Shown piece after piece: positions 48,340-61,576 of a stretch of 64,000 nt of DNA (position 1 is its first letter; each line of letters starts with the position of its first letter). This stretch comes from Selaginella tamariscina. Taxonomy: Eukaryota; Streptophyta; Lycopodiopsida; Selaginellales; Selaginellaceae. The stretch lies in NCBI GenBank assembly GCA_003024785.1, contig PUQB01000230.1:259606-323605 (forward strand), written 5' to 3'. The position numbers and the translations under genes were made by a program. Under the pieces are notes generated by a model. It worked only from the letters and a program-made list of their open reading frames with translations, was not told the DNA's origin and searched no databases.

Positions 48340-51300
48340 TCGTATATATATTACACACTTCACATGTAAGAGTGTGTGTGTGTTAGAAAGAACTAATTGT
48401 CATATATAAATATAAAATAAGTGTTACACTTTTCATTATAATGCACATGTGCATAACTCTTATATAATGCATACCGAAATAAATTAATTACTTAGTAGAG
48501 TCAATTATCTCACAAATGCAAAATAAATTAATTACTTAGTAGAGTTAATTATTTCACAAATGGAGTACATACTAATTAATAATTATAAAAATTATAAGTT
48601 ACAAGAAATAAAACTTTCAAAAACTATTTTAATAAAGAATTGGTTATAACTAATAAAGAGTTTGACTAAAAATATTCTTTACACAAAGGTAGTCATTATT
48701 ATAATTAATTGTTTGTCTCTCAATTTGAATTTATACAAATGGTATACACACAATGTTATTTACATTCCATCGTATTAAAATTTAACTTAGCATATACATG
48801 TGAGAGCTTTTTGAATTTTTAACAATACAATTCAAGATTATCTTCTTCATGAAAAAAAAATAAAAATTGTTGCCCACACAAATATTAAAAAAGAAAGAGT
48901 CAATGTTAAATTTAAAACATATATCCACATATGTAAAATTTTCTTACTGATCCAACAAGTAAACACAGTTCTCACTAAGTATTATAGTGCACTCCTTATA
49001 AATAAACATACCAAACATAATTAAAACAATAAATTTTTTATAAATACCTATATTAACAAAATAAATAATTTTAGCTTATATATAGATGTATGCACTAATT
49101 GTATGTATGTGTTTTTATATGTATTAAATAAAATAAAATAAATGATTTAACTTATATATGCATGCATACAATAATTGTATGTGTGTGTTTTCATATGTAT
49201 CCTAGTGCTGTATAACAATTTATGGAAATAAGTATATACATTACCCACATATGTATATATACACATGTATATATACAAACACACATTTTATATATATTCA
49301 TAAATTACATAGTCATAACAATTTTCAATAAGAATTAGTTTAATTATGAACTTTGCCATTTTGGTATATTTTGTTCATGAGAATTATATATAGGCACATG
49401 TAGAGAATAATGTCACTTATAACCATATATATCTATACATATATTTAATGTATATTTTATGTGTATGTGTGTGTATATATATATACATGTATTATACATG
49501 TTTTGTCCCACATTTCTTGAATGGTGCATTTATGACACAACTTGCAAGTAGTGATGATTGTAAACTATTATATTATATAACAACACATAAAAAATTCAAC
49601 TTTCCATTAAAAAAATATGTATATATGAATCTTTATGTCAAATGTGCACTAATGTGTGGCCTACATAAAAAAATAAAACAAATGCTTATTTACCTTATCA
49701 TTTGACTAATAAAATAAATGTCTCATGTTATCATTTAGAATGATGTATAACTTATATAAATCTCATCTATGAGTTTTGAGTTAGGTGCATATATATAATA
49801 TATCATGGTGTTCATTATGTATATATAATGTAAATAATATTTATGTATAATGTCAACAATCATAAACATCACACTATGATAATAAGTTATAATACAAGTA
49901 TGTGTTTACACTTTAATATAAAATACATGATATATAATTCTCTCTTTTAAATGAGTGATTCAATAATGAGGTTTTTCCTATGACATTATTATAAATTCAC
50001 ACTTACTTTGTTAAGGAGTTTTTCATGTTGCAAGGTGTGTGAGTGAGAGAGATGTGTACGTGTGTGTGTGAGAGAAAGAAAAAAAAAAAAAGAAAAAGAG
50101 GTATGGTGTGAGAGAGAAAAAAGATAAATAAACTTAATTTACATAAAACATATATGGTAGGATATTAATCATGACATATAAAATGTTAGGGTACAAATAT
50201 TATAAAGGTTTTACATAATAGCTATAATAGTAAATTATGGTTAATAATTCTAGATTATTCATAATTATATATTTATGTTTGATGGTGATAATGCAACCTT
50301 TACTAATGATTTAAATTCAAAAGGTAATTTCTTATTTTATGACCTTATATTTAATATATATGTGTTATGTACACACACAAAGTTTTTTTTAGTTTTGACT
50401 AACACAACAAAGAGACTGAAGATAATGTTACCATAATTTACTACCACTTTATATATAAAAAATAATTTTTGTAATATTTGTATTTTTAAGTGTTTATGTA
50501 TAAAGCTCTCTCTCTTCAATTTATTCTTTTTTCGATATAATTTAATCATTAAAAGAAGCACATTCTTATAATTTTTATAAATGATTTCTTTAATTCTTTA
50601 TACGTTCGATTTAAAAATTAATATACACTAAACCTTAAATCCTAAATTCAACTAGATTATAACCAAGTAACATGTGAATATATACATGATATGTTTGTTA
50701 TATATACATGTGTATATATACATTCAATATATATACTTTTTGCATATTATTTTCATAAATTATTGTACAGCATTAGAATACATATGAAAACACATGCATG
50801 TGCACATAATTATTGCATGCATACATGTATAAACTAAAATCATTTATTTTGTTTTGTTAATATAAATATTCTAAAAAATTTCATTGTTTTGATTATGCTT
50901 TGTATCTTTATATTGAGTAGTGCATTATAACATTTAATGAGGAATGTGTTTGTTTGTTGGACGAACGAAGAAGATTTACATATGTGAGTATATGTCTTAA
51001 GTTTGATTATTACTTTCACTTTCTCAATCTTTGTGTAGGTAACAATTCTTTTTTTGTTTTATGAAAAAATAATTGAAAATTCAAGAAACTTTTGCATGTG
51101 TACACTAAGTTAAATTTTAATATAGTGAGATGTGAGTGACATCATATGTGTATCATTCGTACAAATTTAACTTGAGATTTAAAGAGACAATTACTTAATT
51201 AAACATTGACTAATTCTGTGTAATATTATTTTTAATCAACTCCTTGTTTCACCGATTCAGTTTAAGTCAATTAAAATTAGTCCTTTTTTTTATGAAGTTT

Positions 51301-51580
51301 AAACTACATATTTGACTATAATATGTTAGGGTAGTTTTGAGGTTTTATTCTTGGGAACTTGTATTTTTCATAATTATCATTTGATATGTACACACTTGCA
51401 AAATAATTAGTTTTACCAAGTAATCAATCTGTTTTGGTGAGAAGAACTTTGTGGATGTGTGCATTATATGAGTTATGCATGTGTGCATTATAAGGAAGAG
51501 TGTAACACATATTTATATTTATATATACAATAATTAATTCTCTTTCACAATCGTTACATGTAAAGTGTGTCTTATATATA
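48340..51580. repeat. Large inverted repeat, arms about 48340-49270 and 50700-51580
   Basis: The left-arm start (TTACACACTTCACATGTAAG, then GTGTTACACTTTTCATTATA) is the reverse complement of the right-arm end (51470-51570). Further matches: ATTACTTAGTAGAGTTAATT against the 51400 region, AAATTTAACTTAGCATATAC against 51110, and GCATGCATACAATAATTG (49160) against 50810. Arms are about 0.9 kb and imperfect, spacer about 1.4 kb. A third direct copy of the 48034/51690 motif lies in the spacer at 49981. No transposase ORF is seen. Confidence 0.65.
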
Positions 51581-51779
51581 TATATATACGACGATCTAAC
51601 ATAAGTACATTTTTTGTTTATTGCATGCATGCTTTCACTTTCGCGCCAAAAAATGCATATGATTAGCAATGAATTTAAATTTTTATGTGACATTACTATA
51701 GATTCACACTTAATTTGTTAGATTCTCCGGTTGTGTAAAAGATAAATGTATGTGTGTGAAAGAGAGAAATGTGTGTGTG

Positions 51780-52060
51780 GTCGATGCTGAATGACTTTCA
51801 ATTAGAGACCCACCATCCAACACTTTCATTGTACGATCACTAGTTTGGGACGCTTCTGAGTGCCTGTTGCATACACAAGGATGCGGAGAGGGGTACTCGA
51901 GTTGTTGAGCGCACCCGTGAGATTTGATGATGTCTAACCTGTGTGCTGATGCGAAAGAGCACAGACCATTGTAAGTCTTCAAGGAAATACGAACAGAGAC
52001 CAAATTGTTCACTAGCTGGAAGAAAAGCATCACAAAGCCAGCTTGTTTGTCTCATTTAAC
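51780..52060 (-). other. Unassigned GC-richer island
   Basis: About 280 bp with higher GC than its AT-rich surroundings and open in two minus-strand frames (contains SVRISLKTYNGLCSFASAH). It could be a degraded exon; I do not recognise the family and see no clear splice sites. Confidence 0.3.
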
Positions 52061-52674
52061 ACACACGCCAAAGTTGTATATGAGTATAATATGCACACAT
52101 TGCTAACCACGGAGCTTGAGCTCTCTTGCAAATCCCCTTTGAAGCACTGGCAACATTCAACACGTGTGCATACACAAACATTGGCCTTTGACGGAAAGCA
52201 GGATTTTCATTCTCATATATTTAATAAAAATAATATTAAAAATATATAAATAAACAAATCATTGATAATCAATATTTAATATGTTCACGATAGTTGTTAA
52301 AGAAATTAATTCCTTTATACATGTAAATTTAAAATAATTTATTTGCTAAATAAACTAATAAGAATATTCAAAAATTAAAATATAATAAGTTTTATCTATA
52401 TAAAATTATAATGTTAATTTTATAAGTCAATTTCCTCCCCACATAAAGGGCTGTATAGTAATTTTAATATTTTGTTCTTACACATTTTACAACTTAAGAA
52501 TAATTACTAGAGCAATTATGACAGTAAGTATTTAATATAATTTGTATTCTTCTTTATACTTCATAGTATCTGATTAACCGTTAAAGTTAATCTGTATAAG
52601 TTTAGGGCCTGGGAAATATCTGGAGAAAATATCTCATCCGCCGTCGACATCAACGGCCGAGATTCTCCACCTAG

Positions 52675-55600
52675 TTGTGTGCCTGCTTTGCTAGGGTTTT
52701 GAGAGAATCGAGAGATTCATGGGGAAGAGGTAGGCGTAACCCCGGGATCGAGGGCGTCATGAGGCAAGTATTCGCAGTAGATGGGGGCAGAAGCTGCATG
52801 GTTGAATGCAGGAACGGCAGGAAAAAGCGTGGTAGAACGAGTAGGGATCCGCGTCTCGCAAGCGTAGGTAGAAATGTCGATGCCGCTCTGCATTTTGATT
52901 CAGATGAAGACTGGGAGGAGACCGAAATTGGTTATCCAATCGATAGGAATCGTGCCGTGTCTTGGAAAGCCGGCAGCGGCCTGACAATCTGTGCCCGGAA
53001 CTCGAGTCCGTTTCCCGATGAGCAGCATTCACTTAAGAGGCAGCGACAAAATGCCAATTATGGTCCATGGGATTCAGACGAAGATAGGTTCAGCGGGAAC
53101 AGTCCGCCAAGACGACAGAGAAGTTACAGAGATGAACTGTCCCCTCTGCACGGTAAGCGTTTCTTTCTCACGACTTCCCTTGTAGTGAGCCATTTTTCAG
53201 CTCTCAATTCCGCCCAAGTCACACGAGTGACCCTGTTCTCCATGGTATGTGTGCCCTTAAGTTTATCTGGTTGTTTCTCTTACACTGTACTGCCTCTAGA
53301 TTCACGTCAAAATCACGGTACAATCCGCTGGATGACAAGGTCTGAGCATCTTTATATATTCACGCAATATATAACTGATGTCCTTCAGGATTATTGCCGA
53401 GGGAAAGAGGCCGTAGCATGATGATACAAAGCAAGGACTTTGAAAGGGAGGAGTACCATCCACATCGCATTGAAGATAACAGGAGGCAGGATTATCCAAG
53501 TCAAAATGGACGTCCCCATGAAGATAACTGGGTGGTTCCAGAGAACGATATTCCACCTGGTTTCTCTACATGTAAGCTCGACCTAGTATAATATCCACAT
53601 ATCTCTGTGCGCGTGCGCGTGCGTCTTTTACCAACTCTGTATGTGTTATAGATGAAATCAATGACGGATGGGCACGCCAAGGGAATGAGCGGGATCACTT
53701 TGAGAGATCACTTAAGCGGCAAAGACCGCCGGAGGACGATAATGGAAGAGGGATTCTGAGAACGTGCTACACATGCCGGGAGCCCGGTCACTTCAGTTTT
53801 AAGTGTCCAACCAGGACTACGGGTAAATACGCATGCACACACATAACCTATTAAAATGCTATGATTGGACAGACAACTCAGCTGTGCCGCGTGCAGCAAG
53901 AGGGGTGTGTTATAATTGTGGAGGACATGGACATAAAAGCTACGACTGCCCATCGAAGAACGGTATCATAAGTGCAAGCAAAGACAAAGAGAGGAATTAT
54001 AGAAGATGTTACAATTGTTACGAAATCGGCCATCTTCTGGACGAATGTCCATTTCGGAAGGATAACTGGGAAAACAGCAAGAGAATCAGGATTGTGATAG
54101 TTTCTTTCAAATACACTCACTGAGTCCGAGAAGCGCCAATATTTAAGGGAGAACAGGTGCTTTACCTGTGGCAAACTGGCCATCCATACTACAGTTGTCC
54201 GCAGTTTGAAAAACGACTGGAGTATGTATTCATTGACAGAGAACAGAGATCCTCGTGGAAGGTCTGATTCATACACAGAGACGTATGTTCATTCTTACTG
54301 ACTCTTCTTGCCTGCAGTTATTGCGGACACCTTGTTGGAATTACACGGATAGACATGGTGATGTCCATGGTCCGTTTTCAATATCTGACTTAACGAGCTG
54401 GCTGGAAGACGGGAGATTAAACAGGATTTACAGGTTCGTCTACGCACGTGTATATTTGTATTGTTAGACATACACGTGTTAACAACACATACGTGTATGT
54501 AAACTATTACCTGATGCTGGTATGCAGGTGAGCCATGCTCATGGGCGGCTAGAGCCAATTGATTTGCAAAAGCTGGTGAGAATATCCAAGAGCAGCACTC
54601 TGGTTTTGATATTAAGCTGCATGCCAGAGGCCGCATGCTTCCTGGGCGAGGAGATGGATACCGAGAATTGCAACGCTAATTCTTTAGCTGCTTTACAGAC
54701 GAAGCTCCATTACGACGTCTACGAAACTACAATACGCTGGCTGTTCATCAACAGCATGAATGAGGCTCTTCAGCATTACAAGTCGAGGAGGAAGACTCAC
54801 GGTTATCATCACCCAACGGCAGAAGTGAGTTCGTATATCTATTTACGCCTATATATATATTCTGATATAAGTAATATCACAATATATATGTGCGTGTGCG
54901 TGTGCGTCTGTTTTAGCTAATCAGTAGTGAACTAGATTGGCAACGGTATGAATACCATTTTAACTTGTGTCATACAATCTTTTGCATTAGGACTACTCCG
55001 AACCTGATGGGAGTGGCCCACCGCATAGCTCTGACTGTGATCTATCTTCTCCGGATGCGGTCGAGGTGATATGTTCTGGTATAACGAACCAAGTGGTACA
55101 TATGTTCTTGGTTGTCATTTCCATTCATAGTTTGATTTTTATTCATCTGTGTTTTTCAGGATTTGGCAGGACAGCCAAAGGAGTTCAACACAATGCTCGC
55201 AGAGTGCGAGAAGTACGTTAGCGACTTGACTATGCAAGATCCTACTTCTAATTCCCTCTCGGCTATCCAGTCGTGCCTTCATTTGGGAGTCGTTGGATCG
55301 GCTCGAAGAGGCATTCTGGAGGTAAATGCTTGTGTGTGTCTATATATATATAGCTGCACGATGTATTGTTGTTTATGTTTGAACCTTTGCAGGCGATAAT
55401 AGGAGAATATCTATCTTTTTGGGTTCAGAAACGGGAAGAAGCAAAGTTAGAGAAGGTAGCAGTTGCTAAAGCCGAACCGGAGGGGATTCTATAAAGGCGG
55501 GTACTTTGAAGATTTTACATGAAGAATGTAACCTCGAGTCGTTTATGCGGTACTCAGAGAAGCGGAAGCGTAAAGATCAGGTTGTTTCTCCAACGAAAGA

Positions 55601-57767
55601 AGCTCCACAGAAGGAGAAGCAGCCTGTGATCACCTCAGAGAACAATAAGCAGGTATTGACTCCACATAAGGTAGTAATGGCGCAGAAGGATAAGCAGCTG
55701 CACGTGGCGTCCCATCAGAACAGGATAATAAGACAGTACCTCTACAGATGGATAAGCAGGTAGTTCCGGAGAACGATAACCAGGTGGTTCCCGTGGAGGT
55801 TAAGCGAGCTCCTGAAGAAGACGGAAACACTTGCAAGACTACAGTCGGGGATGTGAGACGGAAGAAGCAGGTGGTGAAGGTAGCAATCCCGGACTTTAGT
55901 AACTCGGACTGTAATGACGGGTCGGTGAAGGTAGCAAATTCGGATTTGGATGATGGGATGAAGTCCGATACTCGGAAGAGTTACAAGAGCAGCAGAAGAA
56001 CGACGGTTTTCCAGAAATCGTTCTGCATATATTTCGCAAGTCCAAGAAGATCCGGGAAGACACAAAGAAGGTTGAAGAGGCTAACAGCGAGAACATCACG
56101 ACTTTAAAGAGGCGCACCCCGGCAGACGATGATGAGATCACTACTTCTAAGAGACGTGTTGTAAAACTAAGTGCCCTCGGTGATGCACTCAACGCTAAAG
56201 CTAAATGATTTGGTACGTATACCTATCCTTACATATTTGCATACACTCGTCTCCACACACATATGCACGCAGTAATACATACACAGTCCAAACATGGGAC
56301 GCAGCGCAGCGCATACACTAAGAGTAGCAATGCGGTCAGGTACTATTTCCCGTCCAATACCCAAATACATGTATACGGCCTGTTCTTTTTAACCTATCCA
56401 CACATACATATTGATGTATACAACACACGCACACACGATATACGTATGTAATTAGTATTTGAGTACAAAACTATACATCGCATGAATATGTACTAAAGCC
56501 ATGCTTAGACATACAGATGTATGTTAGTATTTCCTGTTACGTAAACATACATACAGGTGTGGTATGCAGCAAGTTTAACTCAGTCCCTTGTTTTGCAGCT
56601 ACAAGGCAGAAGTCGGAGACTAAATTAGATAAGGTAGATAAGGCTGTGAAGAAGGAAGATCCCAGAACACGTAGTCTGATACTGGCACCAGGATGTTCAC
56701 GTTCAGAGGGTTGTGCCCGGTCCTCAATACTTGGGTGGGAATGGAGAGAGTGGTCACGCAAGGCTGACAAACTCTCTATTCTACGCATGTCCAGTGCCGA
56801 GAACTCGAGCAACATTGCCAGAGCTCCACGTGCTCAGGTACGCAGGCTAACTGCTGCAAGGTTTCGAAGCTCTCGTAGAAAGCTACTGAAGTTCCAACGC
56901 AGTAAGATACACGCATGGGGAATAGTCACTATGGAACCCATTGAACCTGAAGACTTCGTTGTGGAGTACATTGGACCAAAGGTAACTGGTTTTGAGCTGC
57001 TTTATATAGATGTGTGTGTGTGTGTGTGAGTATATCGTGCTATAGTTTCTTGTATAAAATGCACATGGAAACACATACGTGTATGTGTTATATAGTTAAC
57101 CATTTAAGTCAAACTAATTAATGATAACCATAGTGGAGTTTTACCTTGGTATATTATACTTGCATCAGACACACTATGTCTGGAACTTATGAAGTGCGCA
57201 CTGCTCTTTGTAGGTTGCCGATCTACGAGAGTCCCGTTACCATGGGCTTGGAGCAGTTATCTGTTCGTGTTGGTGAAGGACATGTGGTAAGTGTTGATAC
57301 AGTTTGTGTGTGTGCATATAATTTATCCAATGATACTTCCTGTTTATATTTATTATAATGTTCTATGATCATCACCAACACTATTGTAACGCGGTAAGTT
57401 TGCAGATTGATGCGACAACGAGGGGTGGACTCGCGATATTTGTAAACTTGTGAGGTATTTATATAAGTTGCTGTAATAGAGCAAAAATGTATTTAATACA
57501 TGGAAGTATGAAAATTCTTTTATGCATTTGCAGCCGAATTGCTACACAACGATAATCAACGTGGACAGGCAGAAGCGGGTGTTTATTTATGCTAGAAAGT
57601 ACATCGCTCCTGGCACTGAACTTACCTACGATTACAAGTTCCCCGTGAGGAGCGTGGTTCGGTCAGGTGTGTCTGTGTGTGTGTTTCCGTGTGTATTTAT
57701 GCATATACACATGAAATATTTATGTATTTCTCTCTTATACTTGGGTGGAAAGAATGTAAATAGTGAT

Positions 57768-57802
<35 letters not shown>

Positions 57803-57865
57803 GAGCAGTATACGTGCATACATACGAAAATGATGGTTTTGCAGGTTTAGGGGCTATTGAATTGA
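52675..57865 (+). pseudogene. SET1/ATXR7-like histone methyltransferase gene with CCHC knuckles and GYF domain, motif broken
   Basis: About 16 exons (53300-53339, 53389-53571, 53652-53822, 53873-54090, 54125-54220, 54318-54433, 54528-54824, 54991-55065, 55160-55321, 55393-56207, 56599-56981, 57214-57286, 57406-57454, 57534-57666, 57845-57865; first exon from 52675 or ATG 52759 to about 53155). Order: acidic RNA-binding-like N-terminus, four CCHC knuckles (CYTCREPGHFSFKC, CYNCGGHGHKSYDC, CYNCYEIGHLLDEC, the fourth frame-shifted), GYF domain (WNYTDRHGDVHGPFS), middle region, then SET (GCARSSILGWEWREWS, KIHAWGI, DFVVEYIGP, ATTRGGLA, PNCYTTIINV, GTELTYDYKFP) and a ragged xRGLLN end. Set1-class enzymes methylate H3K4. 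NHSC is destroyed at 57446-57454, and exon 11 has an early stop near 55490. Confidence 0.82.
54318..54433 (+). other. GYF domain exon
   Basis: Encodes W-x-Y-x-D-x-x-G-x-x-x-GPFS-x-x-x-L-x-x-W-x-x-x-G, the GYF signature that binds proline-rich peptides. It is a single exon with good AG and GT borders. The GYF plus C-terminal SET pairing is what points to the ATXR7 branch. Confidence 0.75.
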
Positions 57866-58767
57866 GGTGGTATTTAAATCGATTGTAAATATTGGGAGCA
57901 TATCTAACTTGTAAATAGATGGTAAAAGAGGAGTCGTTTGTCTGTGAGTAAGTATGTAAACACGGCACGTGCACATACACGCAATGCTTTAGTCAAGCCT
58001 GCTTGAATACGATAATCTAAACAGGGCATGGGGTAATCCACATTTCTAGCCAGGTTTCTTAGCATTTATCGTATGTATGCACGTATGCACACGTCACTGC
58101 TCAAAACGGCTTCAGGCTATTAGGACCATGATGTTAAGTCCTTTACATGCGACTTCAGAGCTGTGGTCCGCATCTTCTCCCACATCGTTCAGACCTCCTG
58201 TTCTCTAGAGTCCAACTGACCTTTTGTTAAGAGGAGCAAGTTATCATCATGTATAGGAAGTATCGTACTACTTGGATATCCAAAACTACCTATCCATCCT
58301 TCTTTACTGCACCAACCAAAGAAGCTGCTAATAAGAGTGTTTTAGAGGTAAAGACTGTTTTAGAGGTGTTAGTGTTGGTATAATATGTATATTTCTAGAA
58401 ATAAATAAACTGTATAAACAACGTAACGATGTTTAACTATTGTTTATAATGTGTAACAATAAAAACATATTACATGCTTTAAAACATGAGATCCTTAATT
58501 GACACTTGTAAGCTTGGACATTGCTGGAAGATTGGGCTTGTACCTACAAATATACACATTGGCATATGTTACACCTCAATACACTCTCCTCTCTCGAACA
58601 GATACAACACACACTACAACTATATACACAGTATATATATTACAGGTCTCTTCAGCAGATACATCTGACAGTACAGGAGCACATACACACGCAAGATCCT
58701 TACTTGAACAAATATATACACAACTAACCACGCACGCACACACACACACAGACACGATCCTTACTTG
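57866..58767. other. Downstream AT-rich spacer, no gene seen
   Basis: Contains 3' flank of the SET gene and microsatellite-like CA/TA tracts (58600-58760). No supported exon. Confidence 0.5.
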
Positions 58768-58908
58768 GACGTCGGTGTAGCCTTACGGTCCTATACACAT
58801 CAAAACATATATATATATTAGGAATATCATATACAATATGTATATTACAAACAGCCACACTTACTTCACAGCTTCCAAACCTTCGCGAAGCTTGGATGCG
58901 TACGTCAC
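58765..58908 (-). other. Possible short exons, minus strand
   Basis: 58908-58865 is flanked by AG and GTAAGT and reads VTYASKLREGLEAVK in one frame. 58791-58765, after an AG, could continue to a stop. YASKLRE faintly recalls the YANKLRS stretch of the peroxidase, and a peroxidase fragment lies 200 bp away, but this is too short to name. Confidence 0.22.
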
Positions 58909-59115
58909 CTTGGGCTAGAACAAATAGTGAGTCCACGCTAAACAAAGCAGGGAAGATACAACCATAAACACAGGGATGCATAAGAATTGTTCTACTGGTG
59001 TTTAAAAAGGTTACACGCACACACGCGCACACACACACACATTTAAAAAGTCTGATTATGCAGGTGGATCTGTTGTAGCTGGTGCATTTACCTTTATAAC
59101 AAATTTTAATAGTTA

Positions 59116-59157
59116 GGCCAGCTAATCCCTTTGATATGTGGAAAACAGCAGCAGCTC
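59116..59157 (-). pseudogene. 42-bp duplicate of a peroxidase intron/exon junction
   Basis: GGCCAGCTAATCCCTTTGAT followed by TGTGGAAAACAGCAGCAGCT matches 44450-44491, the intron 2/exon 3 border of the peroxidase, with one mismatch and in the same orientation. Neighbouring sequence does not match. It is a remnant of a second peroxidase copy or a captured fragment. Confidence 0.7.
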
Positions 59158-59232
59158 AAATTAAATTGGTGAAATAAGTGTGGGTGTGTAAACTATCGTT
59201 GGCTTAAATTTAGGTCTCGTTTAGCTATAGCT

Positions 59233-59310
59233 ATGGCGTCGCTGATGATTGATGAATTCAGAAGAGTGGCTTTCCTCTACGAGCCTCTACTTCGACAAGA
59301 ACCATTCTAT
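59233..59310 (+). CDS. Possible first exon of an unknown gene
   Basis: ATG 59233 opens 26 codons (MASLMIDEFRRVAFLYEPLL...) that are much less AT-biased than the surroundings and end at a consensus GTAAGT. If real, the intron holds the 59372-62448 palindrome; a weak candidate acceptor and continuation is at 62804-62867 (GVARIFILVVHLKLYG). I do not recognise the product. Confidence 0.35.
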
Positions 59311-59371
59311 GTAAGTCTCTCTCTCTCATTTGTGCACACACACACACACTCTATTTTGTGTTTTTTGATTT

Positions 59372-61533
59372 TTTCCAATTTGTTATACTAATTTACCTGT
59401 ATAAATGAAAATAAAATATTAGTATATGTAATTAATAAATGAATATTTTATTTGTCTACATATTAGTATGATTTATATTTTAATTTTAAGTTTATTTAAA
59501 TGATACTCAAATCTACAAATTTGTTTAAGTAAATTATGTATTTAAATTATTATTCATTATTTTTGAATTTATTAGTTATTAAATTTAATTTATCCATAAT
59601 CATTATATATATATATATATATTTTTAATATATATCTATTATCTTTGTGCATATACCACTAGATATATGATTGAAAATACATAATACTCTTTATGTATTG
59701 TGATTATGCATTATACACTTGTCTCTCCTCCCTCTTTCTCTCGTGAATATCTACGTCATGAATATCTACATAGATGTTGGAGAGAGAAAAAGTATCTATA
59801 TTGATATATATACATATGTGTTTATGACATACATGAATGATGTATATATATATACTATTATACCATTCATAACTCGTGTATTTATACTCACATACTTAAG
59901 TATAGGAGAGAAATGAAATCCTTGTTAGAAGTTTCACATCCTTTAATGATTTAAAAAATGATTGGCTATATAACTATTTATTATGACTTTAAACATTTGG
60001 TATTGAGGATTTTAATGTTAATCGTTTTAAGTTTATAAAAGAAACGAAACAACACCTTTCGTTACTTATTATATGCCCCAGACAACGGTATGTTGTGTGT
60101 ATGTACATAACTATATAACAATAGTTTTATTTTTAAAACTTTAATAAACATGAGATTATCTTAAATAAAAATAGAGATTTACCTTTTCTTAGACGGTTAA
60201 TGTAGTTCTAATTCATTATCTTGGTCAGTTTTAAATGGTGTATATATATGTGTGTTATAGCTTACTAATAAAATAAAATAGAGTTGTATATTTTTATAAT
60301 TAAAGCATTTTATTATTATAAATGTTATACAATGTATATTATATAATATAAGTTTGACAATGCAATATATATTAAATATACACATTAATTAAATGGTTTA
60401 GATTTTATTATATAGTATATTTAATATTATTTAATTAAAATATTGCATTGTCGAGTTTTAAAGACAATAGGCATGCTCAAGTTAATATAGTTTTAAAAAA
60501 ATTCATAATTTGTACAAACATGTGTTTATGTATATAATATTATATATATACACATTCTTATATATAATTTTATTTAACCATGTCTTACTAAATTTCGTAT
60601 ATGTCCCGTGTTATTTTTTTGTATCTGTGATATTAAAATTAATATTAAAGTGCATATAATATATAGATAATACATAATATCAATTATATAAATATATTTA
60701 ATTTTATTATACATATATAAGTTTAGTGTTATTTTTATAATTAGTATATTTAATTATATATATTTAAATAAATAAAGTGTGTTTCTCATAATTAATGTAT
60801 TTTACTATTAATTTTATTATAATTTGGTTTTTATATTTTATTAACATATACATAAATAAATACATGTTTACATACTTATATTTACATTTGTTAATATAAC
60901 TTTTTTCTTTAAAAAAATATGTGTTAATACGAAAATTTCTATTTGTATTAAAAATGTATTTCTTTAAGGTATTATTCATAAATTTCTTTTTTTAATAATA
61001 ATATATTAAAAATTTTAAAACTTGAAATTTTTATTTGATAAACTCAATAAATCTCAAGTTCTAGAAAATTTAATATATTTTTATTGAAAAAAGAGATTTT
61101 ATAAATAATATTTGAAAGGAATATATTTTTAATTCGGTAGTAGAATTTTCCTATCAATACATATATTTTTCTAAAGAAAAAATTATATTAATAGGTGTAG
61201 ATATACATATGTAAGTATGTATTTATTTATGTATATGTTAAATAAAGTATAAAAAAATAATTTATGATAAAGTTAATAATAAAATACATTAATTATGAGA
61301 AACATACTTTATTTACTTAAATATATATAATTAAAAACACTAACTATAAAAATAATATTAGCTTATGTATGTATAATAAAAGTAAATACATTTATATAAT
61401 TAATGTTATATATTATTTATATATTGTATGCACTTCAATATAAAATTTGATGTAAAAAACAAAGAATAATATGGGACATATATAAATTTAATATGACATG
61501 GTTTAAATAAATTATATATATAAATGTGTGTAT

Positions 61534-61576
<43 letters not shown>

